Shown piece by piece: positions 1-5,343 of a stretch of 7,661 nt of DNA. Below the pieces are notes generated by a model that saw only the letters and a list, made by a program, of their open reading frames with translations, was not told the DNA's origin and searched no databases. The stretch is from contig DUJJ01000138.1 in assembly GCA_013329865.1 (NCBI GenBank), positions 3,921 through 11,581 of the forward strand, read 5' to 3'. Each line of letters opens with the position of its first letter. Position 1 is the first letter of the stretch. The translations under genes were made by a program, and so were the position numbers. The stretch comes from Candidatus Poseidoniaceae archaeon (GTDB lineage: Archaea > Thermoplasmatota > Poseidoniia > Poseidoniales > Poseidoniaceae).

Positions 1-144
1 CATCCTGAGGCAATCTACGCACAATGGCTCCATCCTGATTACACTAGAGGAACTGCACCGGGTACAGCTTCAGACATTGAATGGGAAGGACAGGGGCTGC
101 AAATTTTTCGCAACGCAGTCGAATATGTAATTGCGAATAATTGA
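1..144 (+). CDS. 3' end of an unidentified protein gene (partial, start outside window)
   Basis: Frame 1 is open from the first base and ends at TGA 142-144, giving 47 residues that begin HPEAIYAQWL and end with EGQGLQIFRNAVEYVIANN. The composition is that of a real globular protein C-terminus, and the closing pattern (G-L-x-I-F-R-N-A-V-E-Y-V) resembles the last helix of some ThuA-like or glutamine-amidotransferase-like proteins, in which 'GLxxFxNAVxW' is common. That resemblance is from memory and too short to support a name. The stop lies 5 bases before the next gene's ATG, so the two are probably one transcription unit. The codons have the same moderately AT-rich use as the downstream gene. 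The minus-strand reading frame over the same bases has no protein-like features. Confidence 0.7.
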   Translation, partial: HPEAIYAQWLHPDYTRGTAPGTASDIEWEGQGLQIFRNAVEYVIANN

Positions 145-149
145 TTGAA

Positions 150-1184
150 ATGTCGAAAACGGTAAGATTTCGTGAGGTAGATTCAATTCGAGGGCTGGCA
201 GTATTGTTAATGGTAATGGTTCATGCTGCTGCCACATGGAATCCCCATAACACCACTCAGAATACCTCTTTGGCATATTTAGTAGCAGGACTTGGCGGTC
301 TAGCTGCACCGCTATTTGTAACGATATTTGGCTGGGGTCTGATAAAATCGAGATCAAATATCAAGAGCAATTTTATCAAAGCGACCATTCTGTTATTATT
401 GCAATTGGTGGTAAATTTACTCTCACCACATTTATTTGATCCATTGACTCCAGGAATATTATCACTATTTGCGTTGTTAATACTAATGAAACCATTAATG
501 GTTCAAATCGCTAACAACAATGTTAGGGTTACATTATTCTTGATAAGTATAGTTCTAATCTACGCCTTTTCGAATTCAATTTATTATGTACAAGGTGGTA
601 ATGATTGGGGCGCTAGAGTTACTGTCGGCGACTCATTAACTCTCATTAGTCACCTATTTTTTACTGGAACTTATCCATTATTCCCGTGGATAACATTCGC
701 AGTGGTTGGTGCATTCCTTGGAAGTTCCATTACGGAGGGGGGGAAAACACTCCCAAGGAATAACACCACCTTGTTACTGATAATTATAGGAATATCCTAT
801 TGTCTTGTTTCGCTGATACTAGCCAGTAAAGCGGGAAGCGTTTGGGCACATCCAACTGAAGGAGCCTACCTAAACTTCTTTCCTGCTAATATTGGCTTCA
901 TGATCGGCGCAATGACAGGGGTGCTCATCTTCTGGTTAATTATTCAGGAGTTGCAGATATTGTTGTTCGAATCATGCGGTAGATTGTCTTTGACTATCTA
1001 TGTCCTGCATTTTTTACCGTTGACCTTACTTTCCAATATCGAAGATGAAAGATATTGGTCAGTGATGGAAGCGAGCCTGGCAGTAGTGCTATACACTACT
1101 GCCTGGCTCTTCTTCGCATTTGTCTGGAACAGGTTTCAATGGCTAACCATTGAACGCCTAGTTCGCAAACTTTCTAGTGGGTAA
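150..1184 (+). CDS. Polytopic membrane acyltransferase-like protein (DUF1624 / heparan-glucosaminide N-acetyltransferase-like)
   Basis: The product is 344 residues and very hydrophobic, with roughly eight to ten membrane segments. The N-terminus carries the family signature EVDSIRGLAVLLMVMVHAA (residues 9-27), with the Arg14-Gly15 pair and His25 in the place of the usual catalytic-region histidine. Further family-like motifs are APLFVTIFGWGL (53-64), YPLFPWITFAVVGAFLG (175-191) and GRLSLTIYVLHFLP (277-290, His287). Family members move acyl groups across or onto sugars at the membrane; the substrate here cannot be read from sequence. I chose ATG 150 over the in-frame TTG 141, which overlaps the preceding stop; there is no Shine-Dalgarno motif, so translation is probably coupled to the upstream gene. 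The stop TAA (1182-1184) directly abuts the stop of the convergent rhodopsin gene. A G7A4 run at 737-747 is in frame. Two hairpins lie in the last 150 bases. DUF418-type or acyltransferase-3 membership is an alternative family label. Confidence 0.8.
   Translation: MSKTVRFREVDSIRGLAVLLMVMVHAAATWNPHNTTQNTSLAYLVAGLGGLAAPLFVTIFGWGLIKSRSNIKSNFIKATILLLLQLVVNLLSPHLFDPLTPGILSLFALLILMKPLMVQIANNNVRVTLFLISIVLIYAFSNSIYYVQGGNDWGARVTVGDSLTLISHLFFTGTYPLFPWITFAVVGAFLGSSITEGGKTLPRNNTTLLLIIIGISYCLVSLILASKAGSVWAHPTEGAYLNFFPANIGFMIGAMTGVLIFWLIIQELQILLFESCGRLSLTIYVLHFLPLTLLSNIEDERYWSVMEASLAVVLYTTAWLFFAFVWNRFQWLTIERLVRKLSSG
713..761. repeat. Inverted repeat with G7A4 loop inside the acyltransferase gene
   Basis: ATTCCTTGG (713-721) pairs perfectly with CCAAGGAAT (753-761), and after one A:C mismatch three more pairs follow (723-725 with 749-751). 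The loop of about 23 bases contains seven G followed by four A (737-747). It sits wholly within coding sequence (FLGSSITEGGKTLPRN). A 9-bp stem of this kind could arise by chance in about one gene in ten, so function is uncertain. Confidence 0.4.
1033..1058. repeat. Inverted repeat (8-bp stem, 10-base loop) near the end of the acyltransferase gene
   Basis: CCAATATC (1033-1040) and GATATTGG (1051-1058) are exact reverse complements around a 10-base purine-rich loop. It lies 14 bases from the much stronger hairpin at 1073-1109. Read on the minus strand it would be the second stem in the 3' trailer of the rhodopsin mRNA. On its own an 8-bp stem is not significant; its placement is what makes it worth recording. 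Confidence 0.4.
1073..1109. terminator. Strong near-perfect hairpin, candidate 3'-end structure of the rhodopsin mRNA
   Basis: The 16-base arm GAGCCTGGCAGTAGTG (1073-1088) and the arm CACTACTGCCTGGCTC (1094-1109) pair at 15 of 16 positions (one T:T mismatch) around the 5-base loop CTATA. The inner 10 bp are perfect. Arms are 10/16 G+C inside an AT-rich gene. The structure is within the acyltransferase coding sequence (ASLAVVLYTTAWL) and begins 75 bases beyond the rhodopsin stop codon on the minus strand. On the + strand it is followed by a pyrimidine-rich stretch (TCTTCTTCGCATTTG); on the minus strand there is no U-run after it, so a stabilising or processing hairpin fits better than a classic intrinsic terminator. 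Terminator is used here as the nearest available type. Confidence 0.5.
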
Positions 1185-1991
1185 TCACTCTTCAGATCCA
1201 GCTGCTTTGGTATCCATTGTTGCTGCATACCAAACCATCATACCGAAGGCAGTCTTGTTGACTACGTCAGCGATGTTGTAGAGGATGTTTAGCATCTCTA
1301 TGTCGCTAGCGTCGCCGCCTTCGCCCATGATGAAACCGATTGGGTAGATTGCCCAACCAACGGTTAGGATGATTGCCATAGCCTTGAAAGCGAATTGTGT
1401 TCCTTCGCTTGCACCGCTAACATTCTCCTTTGCTTCACCAGCCCAAATCTCGTAGATGATGTAAATCCATGCAGCGACACCGATAGCGAACAATGGCCAG
1501 GTTAGACCGTCGTCCATTTCTCCAGATTCCGCTAGGAAACCAGCAATTAGCATGACTAGGGATGCTCCGAAGAGTCTCCAGAACAGTGCAGCAGTAGCAG
1601 CACCGATAGCAGCCAGAATTAGGTAGAATTCAGCAACTTGTAGTGGCACAGTAATCAACCAGTCAATATATCGCATGACTAGCGGGGAAGTTTCGAAAGC
1701 TTCCCAGTGCTTCCTCATGTAGGTGTAGTGGTACCATGCAACACCAGTAACTAGTGCAGCAACGGTCATTGATGTTCGCCACTTAGGCGCTACATTTTGG
1801 CGCTCCATCATGAAGAAAACGGTAGATGCTAGCATCATTGCAGTTGCAAGCCAGAAAGATACAGCGACCATATCGGTCTCATCCATGTATCCGTCTCCAG
1901 CTACGTTTGCACTAACGTTTCCTAATGCCAATAGGCCAAGGGTTCCGATCAAAAGCAGGCTCGATGTTCTCTTCAAATTTGATTTAAACAT
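1185..1991 (-). CDS. Proteorhodopsin, blue-tuned light-driven proton pump
   Basis: A 268-residue seven-helix retinal protein of the proteorhodopsin family, acting in the cytoplasmic membrane to pump protons out on illumination. Residues 1-28 form a signal-like leader ending NVSA. Helix C is RYIDWLITVPLQVAEFYLIL (107-126): Asp110 is the proton acceptor, Thr114 and Glu121 complete the D-T-E proton-pump triad, and Gln118 sits at the spectral tuning site (position 105 of green proteorhodopsin), where Gln gives blue absorption and Leu green. His88 matches the Asp-partner His75; Arg107 and Asp242 complete the counterion; Lys246 in IADVVNKTAFG binds retinal. An in-frame ATG at 2093 would overlap the ABC gene and add a basic, non-family extension; ATG 1991, about 8 bases after the start site predicted from the TATA box at 2021-2029, is chosen. 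The gene is convergent with, and touches, the acyltransferase gene. No retinal-synthesis gene is present in the window. Confidence 0.97.
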   Translation of the reverse strand: MFKSNLKRTSSLLLIGTLGLLALGNVSANVAGDGYMDETDMVAVSFWLATAMMLASTVFFMMERQNVAPKWRTSMTVAALVTGVAWYHYTYMRKHWEAFETSPLVMRYIDWLITVPLQVAEFYLILAAIGAATAALFWRLFGASLVMLIAGFLAESGEMDDGLTWPLFAIGVAAWIYIIYEIWAGEAKENVSGASEGTQFAFKAMAIILTVGWAIYPIGFIMGEGGDASDIEMLNILYNIADVVNKTAFGMMVWYAATMDTKAAGSEE

Positions 1992-2020
1992 TATTCTCAG
2001 GCGTCGGTTCCCTCGTTTAG

Positions 2021-2029
2021 TATATAAAA
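2021..2029 (-). promoter_or_regulatory. TATA box of the rhodopsin gene
   Basis: On the minus strand the sequence reads TTTTATATA, centred near 2025. The usual archaeal spacing of about 26 bases predicts transcription start near 1999, leaving a leader of under ten bases before ATG 1991. This supports independent transcription of the rhodopsin, separate from the ABC gene upstream, and supports the short start. A second TATA-like AATATAAA lies farther upstream (about 2041-2048) and would start transcription near 2018. Confidence 0.6.
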
Positions 2030-2065
2030 GAGTGTTAAGATTTATATTACATCCATGCGTTTTTG

Positions 2066-3841
2066 CTACTTTTGGCCGGTTTGCACCTTCCACAATCTAC
2101 TGTATATTCCACCAAAGTTTACTAATTCATCATGAGTGCCGTTTTCAACAATTGAACCGGTATCCATAACAAGAATCTCATCGCAATTTCTTATTGTTGA
2201 TAATCTATGGGCAATGATTACCGTTGTTCGATCTCTTGACACGTAGTCAATCGACCTTTGTAAAGAGGCCTCAGTCTCATTATCTACTGCTGACGTTGCT
2301 TCATCTAATATTAGCAGTGGGGCGTCCTTCAGGACAGCTCGAGCTATGGCAAGGCGTTGTCTTTGACCGCCGGATAGGCGATACCCCCCCTCCCCAACCA
2401 TGGTTTGCCATTGGTCGGGTAGGCCGATAACAAATTCAGCAATTTCAGCAATTTTTGCTGCCTCATATACCTCTTCATCGGCAGCATTGGGATTTCCGTA
2501 GCGTATGTTTTCTAATATTGTAGTTGGAAATAGGGTTATGTGCTGCTCAACTAAGGCAATAGAGGTCCTCAGGTGTTTTAGTGACCAGTGATCGATTTTT
2601 TCTCCAGCCCAGTATATGCCACCCATATTTGGTTGGGCAAATCGTAGTATCAGTCTGGTGAGTGTAGTTTTTCCTGCACCAGTTGAACCGACAATACCAG
2701 TGGTCTTTCCTGCTGCTATTGTCAGTGATAAGTCGCTGAAAGTCTTCTCTCTGCCGCGGTAAGCGAAGGATACCGACTGAAAAGTAATATCACTATTTTC
2801 AATCACCTGTCGTTCAGGTACATAATCACCTTCCTTGATCTCGATCTCGGAGGTCAATACATCTAAAACGCGAGTAGATGATGCCATTGCTCGCTGGTAT
2901 AGATCAAAGGTTTCACCCAATCTAGTTAGTGGCCATAGTAATCTTTGAGTCATAAAGACCAGTACAGAATAGGCGCCTACGGCTAACGAACCCTCTAGAG
3001 TATACCAGCCGCCAAGCAGTAATGTTGCAGTAAAACCACACAATATTGCCATTCTTATCAGCGGTGTAAACGCAGCCGACAAACGGATTGCTTTCCGATT
3101 TGCTTCACGGTAGTCGTCGCTGAGCATCCTCACTCTGTCTACCTCTATTTCTTCAGAGGTGAATGACTGAATGGTAGACATGCCAGATAAGTCGTTTTCT
3201 AGCAGGGCATTCATCTTGCCAGCAGCATTACGCACTTCAGCATATTTTGGCTCAAGACTACGTTGATACTTGAACGAGCCCCATACAATTATTGGGATGG
3301 GGATTATTGCCAGCATAGCAACTTCCCATGAGATGAAGAGGAATACTGCACCAACTACAATAACTGTAGTGGACACTTGCAAGAGGTCATTAGCGCCTTT
3401 GTCCAAGAACCGTTCCAATTGGTTGATATCGTCATTTAAGATGGCTAGAATATCTCCTTTTTGACGCTCATCAAACCACCCCATGCCTTGTTTTTGCACG
3501 TGATTAAAAGTGTCTAGACGCAATTCATGCTGTACAGTTTGTGCAAGGTTTCGCCATAAAACGCCATAAAAGTACTCAAAAAGCGATTCTAAACCCCAAA
3601 TAGCAAATGTAAGTATTGACAATAAAATCAGCTGGTTCCACGGGTCGGCGATTCCCAAGCTTGCAAGAAACGAAGCGTCTCTTAACACTACCACATCAAC
3701 CGCTAAACCGATTAGCAATGGTGGCGCAAGGTCCCAAATTTTGTTTGTTACAGAACATAATGAGGCTAAACGAATTGTCTTCCTATGGCCCTTCATGTGA
3801 GACAGAAGCCTTCTGAAAGGACCAACTTCGCTCATACACAT
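2066..3841 (-). CDS. ABC exporter half-transporter (MsbA/LmrA-like, fused membrane and ATPase domains)
   Basis: At 591 residues this has the normal length of a type I exporter half-molecule that works as a dimer in the cytoplasmic membrane. The membrane domain covers about residues 20-310, with segments near 21-52, 69-96, 152-190 (two) and 256-304 (two). The ATPase domain shows A-loop Tyr361, Walker A GSTGAGKT (385-392), Q-loop Gln433, signature LSGGQ (489-493), Walker B LLILDE (509-514), D-loop SAVD (517-520) and switch His545; all catalytic residues are intact. Family members export lipids, peptides or drugs; the substrate cannot be deduced. Start ATG 3841 is preferred over ATG 3835 because GAGGG (3851-3855, minus strand) sits 9 bases before it. 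It is divergent from GGGP synthase. It lies 74 bases upstream of the rhodopsin on the same strand, but the latter has its own TATA box. A small in-frame 9-base duplication encodes IAEIAE (464-469). Confidence 0.95.
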   Translation of the reverse strand: MCMSEVGPFRRLLSHMKGHRKTIRLASLCSVTNKIWDLAPPLLIGLAVDVVVLRDASFLASLGIADPWNQLILLSILTFAIWGLESLFEYFYGVLWRNLAQTVQHELRLDTFNHVQKQGMGWFDERQKGDILAILNDDINQLERFLDKGANDLLQVSTTVIVVGAVFLFISWEVAMLAIIPIPIIVWGSFKYQRSLEPKYAEVRNAAGKMNALLENDLSGMSTIQSFTSEEIEVDRVRMLSDDYREANRKAIRLSAAFTPLIRMAILCGFTATLLLGGWYTLEGSLAVGAYSVLVFMTQRLLWPLTRLGETFDLYQRAMASSTRVLDVLTSEIEIKEGDYVPERQVIENSDITFQSVSFAYRGREKTFSDLSLTIAAGKTTGIVGSTGAGKTTLTRLILRFAQPNMGGIYWAGEKIDHWSLKHLRTSIALVEQHITLFPTTILENIRYGNPNAADEEVYEAAKIAEIAEFVIGLPDQWQTMVGEGGYRLSGGQRQRLAIARAVLKDAPLLILDEATSAVDNETEASLQRSIDYVSRDRTTVIIAHRLSTIRNCDEILVMDTGSIVENGTHDELVNFGGIYSRLWKVQTGQK

Positions 3842-3850
3842 TCCACGCGG

Positions 3851-3855
3851 CCCTC
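3851..3855 (-). promoter_or_regulatory. Shine-Dalgarno-like GAGGG for the ABC exporter
   Basis: The minus strand reads GAGGG nine bases before ATG 3841, complementary to the CCUC core expected at the 3' end of archaeal 16S rRNA. It is the only well-spaced such motif among the starts in this window, and it favours ATG 3841 over ATG 3835 two codons downstream. The match is short, so it is suggestive only. Confidence 0.4.
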
Positions 3856-3885
3856 ATTGATAACTGTGTGATTAGCACCCTAAGC

Positions 3886-3895
3886 AGATATATCT
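3886..3895. promoter_or_regulatory. Palindromic TATA element between divergent ABC exporter and GGGP synthase genes
   Basis: AGATATATCT is a perfect 10-base palindrome near the middle of the 98-base divergent intergenic region (3842-3939). It reads identically on both strands, so a single TATA element could serve both genes. With about 26 bases spacing it predicts a start near 3916 for GGGP synthase (24 bases before ATG 3940) and near 3864 for the exporter (about 23 bases before ATG 3841). Both distances are workable. No other AT-rich box in the gap fits either gene as well. Confidence 0.5.
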
Positions 3896-3939
3896 CCGCA
3901 ACAAATATGCGTTGTAGGTTAAACCAACCAACGATTGGC

Positions 3940-4752
3940 ATGCGTCGTGATGAAGGTAGCGTTCTCTCTTACATCACAGATACCAAAGGGCGCGTCAGGC
4001 ACATCACTCTAATAGATCCGGACAAACAATCGCCGCAAACCGCATCGGATCGGGCATGTGTGGCGGTAGAAGCGGGCACTTCAATGATTTTTGTTGGAGG
4101 CTCTACTGATACACCTGATGAAATTGTCCATGCAACCTGCGTCGCAATACAAGAAGGACTAGAATTGCGTGCTTTTGCTGCTAGCCAATCACCAGATGGC
4201 GACGAATTAAGGTGGCAAATACCCGTAGTTCTATTCCCCGGAGGGTCCCACGCCCTATCTCCTGCAGCAGATGCTATAACATTCATGATGTTGATGAACT
4301 CTACCGATCGGCGCTTTTTAGTTGGCGAGCAACTCAGGGGCGCCCCATATCTCGATAAGTTCGGCGTCGACGCGCTACCAACGGGATACTTGGTTTGTCA
4401 TCCAGGAGGTAAGGTGGGTGAGGTTGGCAGTGCAGATTTACTCATGCCTAACGATGTTGAGTTGGTAAAGGCATACTCATTAACCGCAGTAATGTTCGGT
4501 TTCAAACTACTTTATCTCGAAGCAGGCAGCGGTGCAGACAATCAGGTTAGTCCTGACTTGATTAAATCAGCCCGAACGACAGACGGTTTGACCCTCATAG
4601 TTGGTGGTGGTATTAGAACTGCAGCCCAAGCGAAACTCGCTGCCGAGTCTGGTGCTGATTGGGTCGTTACCGGGACACTGACAGAGGACGCAACGAATTT
4701 GAATGATTTGAAGAATAAGATTGCAGCAATATGCTCAGCATTAAGTGAATAA
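3940..4752 (+). CDS. Geranylgeranylglyceryl phosphate synthase (GGGP synthase, PcrB-like)
   Basis: A 270-residue TIM-barrel enzyme that joins sn-glycerol-1-phosphate to geranylgeranyl diphosphate, making the first ether bond of archaeal membrane lipids. Seen in order: HITLIDPDK (21-29, with the Mg-binding Asp of this motif), FVGGST (51-56), PVVLFPGG (95-102), ADAITFMMLMN (110-120), LPTGYLVCHPGG (146-157), LYLEAGSGA (191-199, phosphate and substrate contacts Tyr192 and Glu194), LIVGGGIRT (219-227) and VVTGT (242-246). All core motifs are present. The frame extends upstream to a GTG at 3868 and an ATG at 3907, but these lie before the transcription start predicted from the palindromic TATA; ATG 3940 starts just ahead of the conserved region, so it is chosen. 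No Shine-Dalgarno motif is visible. Bacteroidetes have related enzymes, so the gene alone does not prove an archaeal host. The peroxiredoxin-like gene follows after 30 bases. Confidence 0.95.
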   Translation: MRRDEGSVLSYITDTKGRVRHITLIDPDKQSPQTASDRACVAVEAGTSMIFVGGSTDTPDEIVHATCVAIQEGLELRAFAASQSPDGDELRWQIPVVLFPGGSHALSPAADAITFMMLMNSTDRRFLVGEQLRGAPYLDKFGVDALPTGYLVCHPGGKVGEVGSADLLMPNDVELVKAYSLTAVMFGFKLLYLEAGSGADNQVSPDLIKSARTTDGLTLIVGGGIRTAAQAKLAAESGADWVVTGTLTEDATNLNDLKNKIAAICSALSE

Positions 4753-4782
4753 TTTCTTTAGCAATTAAAATCACCTAACCTC

Positions 4783-5325
4783 ATGACGAGACTAGTTGCT
4801 GGCGCTAATGCGCCAGATATTACCCTACCAGCAGTAGACGGAAGCACATTCAAAATGGCCGATTATTTGGGCAAAAGAGTAATCCTGACATTTTTTAGAT
4901 TCTCATCATGTCCCTTCTGCAACATTAGAATTAATCGGTTAGTAAAACGCTGGAATGAGTTTTCCACTGATACGGTTATGGTAGGGATATTCGACGCAAA
5001 AATCGGCGAGCTTACCAAGCGGATGAAAAAGCACAATGCGCCATTCACAATTGTCGCTGATGAATCATATGAACACTTTGAGCGCAACTCGGTAGCCAAA
5101 TCACTCGGTAGATTCCTTATCGGAGCCTTAAGATCGCCGTTAACCTTCATTCAGGCGACTCTCAAGGGGTATTTTCCTTTGACCTTATCAATCGGTAAAC
5201 TATCAATAATTCCGGTCGACGTTTTGATTGACGAACAAGGCAAAGTCGTTAAGGCACATTACTGTAAAGATACGGTTGATCACATACCGATCGATGAACT
5301 TATTGCGTTTTCTAAGGGTCAGTAA
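4783..5325 (+). CDS. Peroxiredoxin-like (AhpC/TSA, redoxin-fold) thiol protein
   Basis: A 180-residue cytoplasmic protein with a thioredoxin fold; no signal peptide. It opens with the typical redoxin start GANAPDITLPAVDGSTFKMADYLGKRVILTFFRF (7-40), followed by SSCPFCNIRINRL (41-53), in which Cys43 and Cys46 form a CPFC pair at the peroxidatic position. The late segment IPVDVLIDEQGKVVKAHYCKDTVDHIP (143-169) matches the C-terminal 'VDFLID..G.I..AHYGKD..DHLP' pattern of the peroxiredoxin-like 2 group, with an extra Cys161. Expected role: reduction of peroxides or a thiol-disulfide exchange; the partner is unknown. The helical insertion at about 104-140 (SVAKSLGRFLIGALRSPLTF) is rather hydrophobic. 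ATG 4783 lies 30 bases after GGGP synthase, so cotranscription is likely. A weak AATAATTT (4748-4755) could instead give a nearly leaderless transcript. It converges on the next gene with an 18-base gap. Confidence 0.85.
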   Translation: MTRLVAGANAPDITLPAVDGSTFKMADYLGKRVILTFFRFSSCPFCNIRINRLVKRWNEFSTDTVMVGIFDAKIGELTKRMKKHNAPFTIVADESYEHFERNSVAKSLGRFLIGALRSPLTFIQATLKGYFPLTLSIGKLSIIPVDVLIDEQGKVVKAHYCKDTVDHIPIDELIAFSKGQ

Positions 5326-5343
5326 TATCGCCCAGAGGAAATA

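Noticed and set aside
1992..2093. N-terminal extension of the rhodopsin to ATG 2093
   Set aside because: It overlaps the ABC gene's end, gives an atypical basic extension before the signal-like segment, and lies upstream of the TATA box at 2021-2029.
1810..2169. Open frame of 119 codons on the + strand over the rhodopsin 5' region
   Set aside because: It lies opposite the well-supported rhodopsin and the end of the ABC gene, and its translation has no domain-like features.
2432..2449. Tandem 9-base repeat (AATTTCAGC-like) in the ABC gene
   Set aside because: It simply encodes IAEIAE in a helix of the ATPase domain; only two copies, in frame, no sign of a repeat array.
3969..4286. Open frame of 105 codons on the - strand inside GGGP synthase
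   Set aside because: It is antisense to intact, motif-rich coding sequence and its translation looks like a shadow frame.
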